Made by a program: the position numbers and the translations under genes. A DNA stretch of 15,798 nt from DASRSE01 sp035656655 (GTDB taxonomy: Bacteria > Planctomycetota > Planctomycetia > Pirellulales > DASRSE01): the NCBI GenBank assembly GCA_035656655.1, contig DASRSE010000334.1, positions 1-15,798 on the forward strand, in the 5' to 3' direction. Numbering within the stretch: position 1 is the first letter of the stretch; every line of letters begins with the position of its first letter. Shown in pieces: positions 1 through 9,300 of the stretch. The notes beneath the pieces were generated by a model, which saw only the letters and a program-made list of their open reading frames with translations, did no database searches and was not told where the DNA came from.

Positions 1-447
1 GTTGGCGGTGTAGCCCAGGTCCAAGTAGCCTTCGATCGTCGTGCAATGCTCTTTCAAGCAGCAACAATCGTCGAACATTTTCCACTGCGGGCAAGCATCC
101 GGGCATTCCAGCTTGCACCACCAATTGTAGTCGCAGCCGCAACCACAACCGCTGTCGCACGTGTTGCAGCCGCAGCCGCTATCGCACGAGGGAGCCGCGC
201 AGCCGCAATCGCCGGCTGGGGCGGCGGCCGGAGCCGGGGCGGGGGCGACGGGGACCGCGTCGGCCATCGGCGCGGGCGCGGGAGCGGGAGCCGGTTTGTC
301 GCTGGGCGACTTGGCCGGATCGCTCGGTTGGTAGTAATACTCGTACGCCGCGGGCGAAGCCGGCTGCCGCACGCCTTGCGCGAAGGCGACGGAGACCGAT
401 GCGGCGCTGGCCAGGACAAAGCCCAGCGTCAAACTCGAGAGTCGCAT
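1..447 (-). CDS. Secreted cysteine-rich porin-like protein, N-terminal part (runs off left edge)
   Basis: The reading frame is open from ATG at 447 to the first base of the window, giving 149 N-terminal residues. Residues 1-23 form a signal peptide: MRLSS, a hydrophobic stretch, and an AFA|QG cleavage site. Residues 30-79 are an Ala/Pro-rich linker. Residues 81-135 hold 16 cysteines, with CDSGCGC occurring twice in near-tandem, a DDCCCLKEHC stretch, and then IEGYLDLGYTAN. From memory, this last part resembles the start of the putative beta-barrel porins (BBP2/OmpL-like) common in planctomycetes, so an outer-membrane beta-barrel probably follows outside the window. The start is supported by GGAG 8 nt upstream (453-461 region). 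The signal peptide and export are well supported. The porin assignment is inference because the barrel itself is not visible. The cysteines could form disulfides or bind metal or haem, but no CxxCH motif is present. Confidence 0.75.
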   Translation of the reverse strand, partial: MRLSSLTLGFVLASAASVSVAFAQGVRQPASPAAYEYYYQPSDPAKSPSDKPAPAPAPAPMADAVPVAPAPAPAAAPAGDCGCAAPSCDSGCGCNTCDSGCGCGCDYNWWCKLECPDACPQWKMFDDCCCLKEHCTTIEGYLDLGYTAN

Positions 448-949
448 GTCCGTTTCTCCAATCCATGGGGGACAGGGAACCAAAGTGTGTCCGACACACA
501 TTTCCCGGGGTGGGTAACGCTGATGAATCCGCAGGGCGAATGGTCCGCCGAACCGTCGCGTGCTGCATCCTGGCAAAGAGGACGCGAGCCTTCGTTTCAT
601 CAACCGCTAGAACTCACAGGCAGGTGGCAAAGGTGGGAGGACCGACGCCGTGAGCGCAGTCCGTTTGCCAATTTTGCTATCGACTTGCAATTCAACCGGA
701 ATTAACCCCAAAGAGCGAAAGTCGGGCAAGCTAGGCACGACACTCCCGTTGGCCGTGAGAAGGTGTTCGGCCTGTAGCGAAAGCGCCGGAAACGCGATGC
801 GAACGCGGCGGTCAAAGCTTGCGGTTTGGCCAAGCAGCGCCTCCGACCCGCGCGCGAAACCTTGTCGAAGATACCGGCTTTTGCAGGCGCACAGCTTGGC
901 TATTCCGCAAGGCCGGAAAAGCTTAACACCGTTTGAGAAGGGATGCGGA
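448..949. other. 502-bp intergenic region between ftsY and the porin-like gene
   Basis: No credible gene was found on either strand. Open frames here on both strands are arginine-rich or serine-rich, lack a start with a ribosome site, and mostly continue antisense or out of frame from ftsY. The left end holds the Shine-Dalgarno site and a palindrome (see 475-506) just upstream of the porin-like gene, so its promoter should lie here, although I could not pick a convincing -10/-35 pair. Past the ftsY stop, 900-925 has only a weak hairpin (TTCCG/CGGAA arms) with no T-run, so no clear terminator. No tRNA signature was seen. Confidence 0.6.
475..506. repeat. Palindromic hairpin upstream of the porin-like gene
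   Basis: The core GTGTGTC-C-GACACAC (485-499) is a perfect inverted repeat with 7-bp arms around one base. It is flanked by GGGAA/AAA on one side and TTTCCC on the other, which can extend the pairing imperfectly. It ends about 28 bp before the porin-like start codon, so it would fall in or just before the mRNA leader. It could be a repressor operator, a leader hairpin, or a copy of a dispersed REP-like palindrome. The sequence alone does not decide between these. Confidence 0.45.
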
Positions 950-2320
950 TTATGCCGGCGATTGCACCGCGGGGGTCGCCAAACCTTCAAACAACGCCTC
1001 GACGAACTCCTCCGGCTGAAAGAGGGCCAAATCGCTCGCTTTTTCGCCGACGCCGACATACTTGACCGGCAGGCCGAACTGTTGGCGGATCGGCACGACC
1101 ACGCCCCCTTTGGCTGTGCCATCAATTTTGGCCAGAATCAGGCCGGTGCATTTGACCGCTTCCGTAAAGCCCTTGGCTTGGCTCAAGCCGTTTTGGCCGC
1201 TGGTCGCATCGAGGACCAGCAGCACCTCGTGCGGCGCCTCGGAGATTTGTTTGCCGATGACGCGGCTGATTTTTGTCAATTCTTGCATCAGATTGACTTG
1301 GGTCTGCAAGCGGCCGGCGGTGTCGATGATGCAAACATCGGCGCCCCCTTGCAAGGTCGCGGCGACGGCCCGATGGGCGACGCTGGCCGGATCGCTGCCC
1401 GCTTCGCCACGGACGATTTCCGCCCCCAACCGCTCGGCCCAGATCGTGAGTTGCTCGACCGCGGCGGCGCGAAAGGTGTCGGCCGCCCCGAGCACGACTT
1501 TTTTTCCTTGACCCACGAAGAGCTGCGTGAGCTTCGCGATTGAAGTCGTTTTGCCGGAGCCATTCACGCCCGAAACCATAATTACGGTTGGGCCGCTAAT
1601 CGCCATGCGTATCGGCGAGGCGTCCTGCGCGAGCAAGCTCTTGAGTTTGAGTTTGATCGTTTTGAGAATGTCCTCAAGATGGACGATGCGGGCTCGATAT
1701 TGGGTTTGGACCTCGTCGACCAGTTCGCCCGCCGCGTTCGGCCCCATGTCGGTCTTAACGAGGATTTCGCGCAACTCTTCGAGAAACGCCTCGTCGACCA
1801 GCCGTCCTTCGCTCTTGAACAAGTCGCGAATGTCGGTGTTGAGCAGGGCCGCGGTCTTTTTCAGGCCGTCCTTGATGCGCGAGAAAAAGCCGCGCTTGGG
1901 CATGTCCGCCGTCGAACTCAGATCGGGCGCAGCGGCCACGGGAGTGGCGGGAGCGGACGGTTTAGCCGGCGCCGGTTTGCTCGCGGCTGGCTTCGATTCA
2001 ACCGGCTTGGATTCGGCGGCCCGCGATTCGGCGGGTTTTGTGTCGCTGGGCCTTGTCTCGCTCGGTTTCAATCCGGCAGGCGGAATGGCGGCGGGCTGCG
2101 GCGCTTCCGGCTTTAATGCCGACGGCGCGGCCACGACTGCCACCGCCGGCGCTGACGGTGTAGAAGGCGCGGATGGCGCCGCCGGCGCTTTGGATTCTGC
2201 CGGCGCGATGGGCGCAGACTTCGGCGGAATGGCCGGCGCGGCCGTGGAGGGAGTCGGCGGCGGAGCGGCTTTTTGCGGTTCCGCCGGCTTCGGCTTTTTG
2301 AAACGATCGAATAAACCCAT
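950..2320 (-). CDS. ftsY: Signal recognition particle receptor FtsY
   Basis: FtsY is the SRP-receptor GTPase that docks ribosome-SRP complexes at the inner membrane for co-translational insertion. The protein has 456 residues. It opens with MGLFDRFKK, then a low-complexity Ala/Pro/Lys/Ser linker (about 11-135) in place of the usual acidic A domain. The N domain follows from about 140 (FFSRIKDGLKKT), and the G domain shows GVNGSGKTT (251-259), DTFRAA (281-286), DTAGR (333-337), AKIDGTAKGG (397-406) and GVGEKASDL (423-431). I chose ATG at 2320 because MGLFxRFKK is a typical FtsY N-terminus. The frame stays open upstream to a TTG at 2500, but that added stretch looks non-coding. There is no clear Shine-Dalgarno. 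It lies 364 bp downstream of nusB, with a REP-like repeat between them, so it may have its own promoter. Confidence 0.96.
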   Translation of the reverse strand: MGLFDRFKKPKPAEPQKAAPPPTPSTAAPAIPPKSAPIAPAESKAPAAPSAPSTPSAPAVAVVAAPSALKPEAPQPAAIPPAGLKPSETRPSDTKPAESRAAESKPVESKPAASKPAPAKPSAPATPVAAAPDLSSTADMPKRGFFSRIKDGLKKTAALLNTDIRDLFKSEGRLVDEAFLEELREILVKTDMGPNAAGELVDEVQTQYRARIVHLEDILKTIKLKLKSLLAQDASPIRMAISGPTVIMVSGVNGSGKTTSIAKLTQLFVGQGKKVVLGAADTFRAAAVEQLTIWAERLGAEIVRGEAGSDPASVAHRAVAATLQGGADVCIIDTAGRLQTQVNLMQELTKISRVIGKQISEAPHEVLLVLDATSGQNGLSQAKGFTEAVKCTGLILAKIDGTAKGGVVVPIRQQFGLPVKYVGVGEKASDLALFQPEEFVEALFEGLATPAVQSPA

Positions 2321-2364
2321 AATACGCGCAGGCCCAATTGGTCGAAGCTCAGTTGTGTCGGCTG

Positions 2365-2370
2365 ATTTTA
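2365..2370 (-). promoter_or_regulatory. Possible -10 element for ftsY (TAAAAT)
   Basis: Read on the minus strand, TAAAAT matches five of six bases of the sigma-70 -10 consensus and lies about 45 bp before the ftsY start. The -35 position holds only a poor match (TCGAAC, 17-bp spacing), so this is a weak call. Confidence 0.3.
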
Positions 2371-2553
2371 CCGCAATCCGCCCGTAAGTTCGAGGCTTGC
2401 CGCCAAAACGGGCGCGAAAATTCGCCGATTTCAGAAGCGTGAAATCCGGCGTACCCAGTCTGCTCGGAGACCATACTCGTCTTCGCTTCGGCGGAATCAA
2501 GCTCGACCCGTGTTCGTTATTCGCGCGCAGGTGAGCAGCCTGTTCATTTCAAT

Positions 2554-2642
2554 TCGTCATTCCCGCGCAGGCGGGAATCCAGTGCGCCTCCGCCTCTGTC
2601 GGCCGGCAAAGACCTGGATTCCCGCCTGCGCGGGAATGACGA
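2554..2642. repeat. REP-type inverted repeat, perfect 29-bp arms
   Basis: The left arm (2554-2582) and right arm (2614-2642) are exact reverse complements of 29 bp separated by a 31-bp loop. Each arm itself contains the smaller palindrome ATTCCCGC...GCGGGAAT. This is the widespread ATTCCC-N8-GGGAAT type of intergenic repeat (called dRS3 in Neisseria and found in many other bacteria). In the nusB-ftsY transcript it would form a very stable hairpin, which could protect the upstream mRNA or separate ftsY expression. Confidence 0.9.
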
Positions 2643-2672
2643 GGAGAAGGGGCGCGGGAATGACGAGGAGAA
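2628..2672. repeat. Direct repeat, 21 bp with 24-bp period, at the end of the REP element
   Basis: GCGCGGGAATGACGAGGAGAA occurs at 2628-2648 and again exactly at 2652-2672. The first copy includes the end of the right REP arm, so the second looks like a slipped or partial duplicate of that arm. It ends 12 bp from the nusB stop codon. Confidence 0.85.
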
Positions 2673-2684
2673 AGTACGCTCCGC

Positions 2685-3104
2685 TTACGGCGCGGAACTT
2701 TTGCCGAGCTTGCCTTGAAGCAGTCGGTCGAGAATGCCATTGACGAATTGCGACGATTGGGCGGAGCCAAACCGTTTCGCCAATTCGAGCGCCTCGTCGA
2801 TCGCGACGGGGGGCGGCGTTTCCGTGTAGAAAATCTCAAACGCGCCCAAGCGGAGCACGTTCCGATCGGTGGCCGCCATCCGCGCCAACCGCCAATTCGC
2901 CGCCGTCTGATCGAGCATGGCATCCAGTTCGGCCCGATTGCGGCGGACGCCTGACACGAGCGTCCGCGTAAATTCGCGCAGCGGCTCATCCGCGATCCGG
3001 GCCACGATAAACGCGTCCGAGTCGGCCGGGTTGTGCCGCGGATTCAGGTCGTCTTGGTAGAGAACCTGCAAGGCGATTTCACGGGCGCGAGAGCGACGAG
3101 GCAT
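2685..3104 (-). CDS. nusB: Transcription antitermination factor NusB
   Basis: NusB pairs with NusE (ribosomal protein S10) on boxA RNA and supports antitermination and rRNA synthesis. The protein has 139 residues, a normal length for the family, and covers the all-helical fold. It has SRAREIALQVLYQDDL at 5-20, the central LVSGVRRNRAELDAML (49-64), TDRNVLRLGAFEI (79-91) and the C-terminal AIDEALELAKRFG...SQFVNGILD (101-126) with the conserved FVNG. The ATG at 3104 gives the usual arginine-rich N-terminus. There is no good Shine-Dalgarno. It follows ribH by 68 bp on the same strand, a common ribH-nusB pairing, so co-transcription is likely. Confidence 0.96.
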   Translation of the reverse strand: MPRRSRAREIALQVLYQDDLNPRHNPADSDAFIVARIADEPLREFTRTLVSGVRRNRAELDAMLDQTAANWRLARMAATDRNVLRLGAFEIFYTETPPPVAIDEALELAKRFGSAQSSQFVNGILDRLLQGKLGKSSAP

Positions 3105-3172
3105 AACTTTTTAACGATTCAGAACGAGATTAGTTGGCTGGCCAAACGGTTGGTTACGTACTGCGCGCGGGC

Positions 3173-3649
3173 CTAGTTCGCACGATCGATTTGATCGAGC
3201 AGGTTGACCATGGCCAGCGCCGCCTCGGCACACTCGACTCCCTTGTTGCCCACGTTGCCGCCGGAACGGTGAATCGCTTGCTCCAAGGTTTCGCAGGTCA
3301 ACACTCCAAACAGGACCGGCCGCTGATGCTTGATTCCCAATTCGCATAGTTGCAAGCTGACGGCCCGATTGATGTGCTGGTCATGGGTCGTTTCCCCGCG
3401 AATCACCACGCCCAGACAAAGGACCGCCAGATAATCTCCTTGAACAAGCAACTTTTCGGTGGCCAGCGGAATCTCAAAGGCGCCCGGCACCCAGGCGATT
3501 TCGATGTTCTGATCGGCCGTGCCGTGCGACATCAACGTCCGCACCGCGCCATCCAACAAGCGCGCCGTGATCGTTTCATTATACCGCGAGACAACAATCG
3601 CAAAACGGCCTGCCGGGGCGGCCAACGATTCCGGAAAAACCTTGGGCAT
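3173..3649 (-). CDS. ribH: 6,7-dimethyl-8-ribityllumazine synthase
   Basis: This enzyme condenses 5-amino-6-ribitylaminouracil with 3,4-dihydroxy-2-butanone 4-phosphate to form lumazine, the penultimate step of riboflavin synthesis in the cytosol. The protein has 158 residues. It has SRYNE (21-25) at the substrate site, WVPGAFEIP (53-61), GVVIRGETTHDQHI (80-93) with the catalytic-type His89, and GVLTCETLEQAIHRSGG (115-131) followed by NVGNKG, with Arg128 at the phosphate-binding position. It is full length and ends in a tag. No other rib genes are in the window. The ATG at 3649 is the first fitting start but has no Shine-Dalgarno. Its leader instead reads CCCCCTCCTTTTGG and contains a short ORF ending 3 nt before the start. 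Confidence 0.96.
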   Translation of the reverse strand: MPKVFPESLAAPAGRFAIVVSRYNETITARLLDGAVRTLMSHGTADQNIEIAWVPGAFEIPLATEKLLVQGDYLAVLCLGVVIRGETTHDQHINRAVSLQLCELGIKHQRPVLFGVLTCETLEQAIHRSGGNVGNKGVECAEAALAMVNLLDQIDRAN

Positions 3650-3924
3650 GGATCAAAACCAAAAGGAGGGGGAAGCCGGCGGGAACGCGAAGCGGAATTT
3701 CATGGCTGCGGTGGCCAGCCGCCGCCCGATTGCGCCGGCGACGTAGTCCAACCGCCGCAGGCTGCGCTCGGGAAGCCGCCCGCCGCGCTGCGCTGCGTGC
3801 GGTCCACGACGAGCCATGGCGCCGGCTGCCGCCTGATTGGCGCACTTTCATTGCTGTCCATGCAGGCTGGAATCGTTTTGCACTGAGTTGTTTTGGCCTG
3901 CGGCGCAGCGCGGCGAGCCGACGC
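3650..3924. other. 275-bp rho-ribH intergenic region
   Basis: The region is GC-rich and has no convincing protein or RNA gene apart from the possible leader peptide. I looked for the conserved blocks of an FMN riboswitch before ribH and did not find them. Downstream of the rho stop there is no hairpin with a T-run, so read-through from rho into ribH is possible. Confidence 0.5.
3653..3703 (-). CDS. Possible 16-residue leader peptide upstream of ribH
   Basis: The minus strand has ATG at 3703 followed by 16 codons (MKFRFAFPPASPSFWF) and TGA, which is separated from the ribH ATG by only TCC. The spacing is the same as at the cheB-cheR junction and would allow translational coupling, which might explain how ribH initiates without its own Shine-Dalgarno. 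The peptide is rich in Phe (5 of 16) and Pro. It has no clear ribosome site itself, and an ORF this short can easily arise by chance. Confidence 0.25.
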   Translation of the reverse strand: MKFRFAFPPASPSFWF

Positions 3925-5448
<1,524 letters not shown>

Positions 5449-5521
5449 GATGAGACTCCAGACGGACAGGACGAACAGGCGGCGTGCTGAGGACGCCGGC
5501 GGAAGGGAGAAGATCCAGTAT

Positions 5522-5551
5522 GCGATACAATCGCAGCAAGGAAAAGGTCAA
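5522..5551 (-). promoter_or_regulatory. Possible rho promoter in the coaE-rho gap
   Basis: On the minus strand TTGACC (5551-5546, five of six -35 bases) is followed after 18 bp by TATCGC (5527-5522), a poor -10. A small inverted repeat, TGCGAT-ACA-ATCGCA (5521-5535), overlaps the -10 and could be a binding site. Rho is usually autoregulated, so a local leader control would make sense, but the sequence support is weak. Confidence 0.28.
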
Positions 5552-5580
5552 AATCGACCGTCTGCCCAGTTCATAAAACA

Positions 5581-6207
5581 TTATTCCGCGGTTAATATGC
5601 CCCACATCTGCGATAACTGACGTTCCAGCGGCTCGGAAGATTCCATGTTTTTGAGCGTTTTCGAGTTGTCGAGCACTTCGTCCGCCCGGTCGCGCTTTTC
5701 CGCAAGCGGCTCTTGAACCGCCTCGCGCGCGGCAAACTCCGCAGCGGTCCAGCCTCTATGCAAGGCGCGCGCCAATCGCACATCGCGGGGTGCATCCACA
5801 AACAAAATTCGATCACATAGCCGATCCCAGCCTGCCTTTAGCAAAATCGGAGCGTCCAACACGAGAACGTGACTGCCTTGTGCGGAGGCAAGGGCCGCCG
5901 TTTCGTCGCGCAGTCGAGCGGTGATCCGCGGGTGAACGAGATTCTCGAGAAATGTCAATTCAGGAGTTCCAGCGGGTTCGGGAGCAAAGACCAGCTTGGC
6001 GATGGCCGGCCGCGAGACCTCTCCCTTTGAAAACACCGCAGCTCCCCAGCGGTTCCGCAAGGCGGTTTTGATTTCAGGCTCGAGCAAGACTTCGTGCCCC
6101 ACCCGATCGGCGTCGAAGAGCCGCGCTCCGCGGGCCTGAAGTTGCCGCGCCACCCAGCTTTTTCCGCTGGCGACCCCCCCTAGCAACCCAACGATTTTAA
6201 CGGCCAT
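5581..6207 (-). CDS. coaE: Dephospho-CoA kinase
   Basis: CoaE phosphorylates the 3' hydroxyl of dephospho-CoA with ATP, the last step of coenzyme A synthesis. The protein has 208 residues, the usual length. The P-loop GGVASGKS is at 10-17, DADRVGHEVL at 32-41, the LVHPRI motif at 90-95, LVLDAPILLKAGWDRLCD at 115-132, and the lid and C-terminal region REAVQEPLAEKRDRADEVL at 161-179 with the DNS end motif at 180-182. I chose ATG 6207 because it places the P-loop at the expected distance and has AAGGG about 6 nt upstream. The frame extends further upstream, but that part is non-conserved. It is 150 bp downstream of polA. The polA-coaE pairing is common in bacteria. Confidence 0.95.
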   Translation of the reverse strand: MAVKIVGLLGGVASGKSWVARQLQARGARLFDADRVGHEVLLEPEIKTALRNRWGAAVFSKGEVSRPAIAKLVFAPEPAGTPELTFLENLVHPRITARLRDETAALASAQGSHVLVLDAPILLKAGWDRLCDRILFVDAPRDVRLARALHRGWTAAEFAAREAVQEPLAEKRDRADEVLDNSKTLKNMESSEPLERQLSQMWGILTAE

Positions 6208-6357
6208 AAAAAACCCTTGTAACGGCCCTGCAACACCCGGCCGGCGGCCATGAAAACGAGCGATCCGACTGCCGCATGACGAGGCAGCGCCCTTGCGTGG
6301 CAGGTCCGGCAAGCCGCTGGGATCACCAATGTATTGCCCTTCCTAGGGACCGGATGG

Positions 6358-9300
6358 CTAGGTCCAAGGTTCGCATTCGGCCCAGTTCGCGCCGCTCTTC
6401 AAATCGACCTTCAAGGGCACGCTCAAAGGATAGGCCTGCGCCATTTCTTCCGCGACGAGCCGCCCGACGGCTGGCAACTCGTCGGGAGGAACTTCCAAAA
6501 TCAATTCGTCATGGATTTGCAACAACAGCTTAGCTTGCCGATTTTCACGGCGCAACCGCCGTTCGATATGAATCATCGCTAGCTTGATCAGATCGGCGGC
6601 TGAACCTTGAATCACCGTGTTGATCGCCTCACGCTCCGGCAGATTGCGATTGCGACTCGCGGCGCCCGCGGCCAAGGGGTCAGGCTGACGAATGCCACGG
6701 ATGGCGCGGCGACGGCCCAATAGGGTTGAGACAAATCCGTCACGAAAACAATCGGCCAGCAATTGGGTCAAGAACCGCTCCACCCCCGCATAGCCGTTGA
6801 AATAAGCATCAATGAATCGGGCCGCCTCCTCTTGCGAGATGCCGAGCGCCTTGGCCAGACCGAATGGGCTTTGACCATAGATCACGCCAAAATTGACCGC
6901 CTTCGCCGTCCGCCGCATGTCGGCATCGACCCCTTCCGGCGCGACGCCGAAGACCTCGCTCGCCACGCGGGTGTGAATGTCTTCATCGCGCGCGAAGGCG
7001 GCCAATAGCGCCGCGTCTTGCGAAAAGTGAGCCAATACGCGCAACTCGATTTGCGAATAATCCGCCGCCAGCAGCTGCCAGCCAGCGACGCCGGGCAAAA
7101 ACGCCGCGCGAATTTCGCGGCCGCTGTGAGTCCGCACCGGAATGTTTTGCAAATTCGGATCGCTACCGCTGAGGCGGCCGGTCGCCGCGACTGCCTGATT
7201 CAACGAAGCGTGCACGCGCCGCGTCACCGGATGGACCAGTTGCGGCAAGGCGTCGACATACGTGTTCTTCAGCTTCGCAAATTGGCGATACTCGACAATG
7301 CGGGCCGGGAGCGGGTGGAGCTTGGCGAGCTCTTCCAGGACCTCGGCGTCCGTGCTCGGGCCAGTTTTCGTCTTTTTCACGACCGGCAGTTTCAAACGCG
7401 TGAACAGCACGTCGGCCAACTGTTTTGGCGACGCGATATTGAACGCCCCGCCCGCGTCTTGGTGGATTTCGCGTTCGAGTTCCTCGAGCCGGATCCGATA
7501 GTTTGAGCTGAGAATTTCGAGTCGATCGACATCAATCTTCATCCCCAGGAATTCAAGCTCGGCCAGAATCTCCAATAGCGGCATCTCCACGTCGGAGAAC
7601 AACGGAGTGAGTCCAGCCTGGTCCATTCGCTCGGACAGAATCGGTTGCAGACGCCGAATCAGCGCGGTCGTTTCGATCGCATACCGCGCTAGGATCGCGA
7701 GCGGCACTTGAGCGAAACGGGCGGCGAGGGCCTTGCTCGGGCTCGGGTCCTCCGGAGCAGTCTCGTCCAGATGACGCTTGGCAAGTTCCGCCAGACTGTG
7801 TCCGCGTTCGCCGGCATCCAAAAGATAGCCGGCCAGGAGCGTGTCGAAAGCAATCCCGCGCAGCGCGATTCCTTGGTTTTTGAGCGCAATGACGGTCGCT
7901 TTCAAATCGTGACCGGATTTCAAGATTTTTTCGTCTTCGAACAGACTACGCAGTGCGGCGAGCGCTTCCACCGGATCGAGCGCGTCGGAATTGTCGCCGC
8001 GCAAGGCGAAATAATAGCCGATATTATCCGCGGTTAAGATCGCACAGCCGATGATTTCTGCCCACCGGGCGTAACGGTGCGAAAGGATCACTTGCACGGA
8101 GAACGTGCCGGCGCGACGAATTTTTTCCACGGCCGCCACCAAGGCCAGGGGATCAGTGACGATCTCCAGCGGCGTTTCTTGCGGCGTGAGGAGCAAGCGC
8201 TCCGCCGGAGCGGTCGCCCATTTGGCGGCGAGCGTGCGAAACCCGCATTCGCGAAAGTGTTCGACGGCGCCGCCGGGATGAAGATTCGCCTTCGCCCCCC
8301 CGGACCACGGAATATTCAGCGGCGTGTGGACATTCAACCGCGCTAATTCGCGGCTCAGGAGGGCCTGCTCGCGCCCCGCGATCAAGTTCTCGCGGAGTTT
8401 CTTTTTTTCGATTTTGTCAGCCGCGGCCAGCAGCGCGTCGAGGCTGCCATAGTGCTGGAGCAATTCGGGGGCGGTTTTCTTGCCGATGCCCGGAACCCCC
8501 TTGATATTGTCGACGCTGTCGCCGACGAGCGCTTGATAGTCGACGACTTGCTCAGGGGTCACGCCCCAGTCGGCCTGCAGGGCTGCGACATCGAACAACG
8601 TATTCTTGCGGATGTTGAAGATTTGGACTTGGTCGCTGAGCAGTTGGCGGCAGTCTTTGTCGCCCGTGACCAAGATACAGTTTCCCCCTTGCTCGGTCGT
8701 TACGCGGGCGACCGTGGCCAGGACATCGTCCGCCTCATACCCCGACACTCCGAGCACCGGCACTCCCATGGCGTCGAGGATGCGGCGAATGGTCCCTAAC
8801 TGGGGCGCCAGATCGACCGGCATTTCGGTCCGATGAGCCTTGTAATCGGCCACCAATTGATCGCGAAACGTCGGACCGGGCATATCGTAGGCGCAGAACA
8901 AGTAGTCGGGCTGCCGATTCTCCAGCAGCGAGAGAATGTCCTTGACGAAACCGAACACGGCCGCCACCGGTTCGCCCTTGGCGTTGGTCATCTCCGGCAA
9001 GGCGTGGAAGACTTGAAAGATCAGCGAGAAGGAATCGATCACATAGACCGTCTTGCCGCGCAGATCGGGCGGAGGGCCGGGCGCCTCGTCGCGCGCCGCC
9101 GCGTCAGCAGAACTGGGCGAAAAAACGACGGCCGGCTCAACCGCGACCGTGGCGGAAGGAGCCGGTTTCTCCGGAGTTTTCGCGTCCGTGACGGCGTTTG
9201 AAGGGTCTGTTTCGGTGTCCCGCGAAATCTCCCTCTGATCGGTCGTCAGGGGGTCGTTCGGGGCGGGTTCGGCGGCTGCGGTTGGCGCGGGCCTGTTCGC

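Larger units (their letters stand above)
2321..2684. other. 364-bp intergenic region between nusB and ftsY
   Basis: The region holds the inverted and direct repeats described at 2554-2672 and a possible ftsY promoter near 2365. The frames that cross the repeats (with RAGGNP- and WIPACAGMT-like translations) are the familiar false ORFs produced by this repeat type. No other gene, RNA or T-tailed terminator is visible. Confidence 0.6.

Noticed and set aside
607..949. Minus-strand frame continuing past the ftsY stop
   Set aside because: It is open only because it enters from a different frame inside ftsY. There is no start codon with a ribosome site and no recognisable protein.
880..949. Terminator after ftsY
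   Set aside because: Only a 5-bp TTCCG/CGGAA stem is present, with no T-run.
650..1543. 297-codon plus-strand open frame overlapping ftsY
   Set aside because: Most of it is antisense to the conserved GTPase domain of FtsY, and it shows no family motif. It is a shadow frame.
2321..2500. Longer FtsY with 60 extra N-terminal residues from a TTG
   Set aside because: The added residues look like translated spacer, and the MGLFDRFKK start downstream is typical of the family.
2510..2743. Small ORFs with RAGGNP / WIPACAGMT-like peptides
   Set aside because: These peptides are the well-known translation of the ATTCCCGC...GCGGGAAT repeat and are not real proteins.
3579..3851. 90-codon minus-strand frame overlapping the start of ribH
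   Set aside because: It is Arg/Ala-rich, overlaps a firmly identified gene in another frame and has no ribosome site.
3650..3924. FMN riboswitch before ribH
   Set aside because: The conserved RFN sequence blocks could not be found on the minus strand, and the region lacks the expected multi-helix layout.
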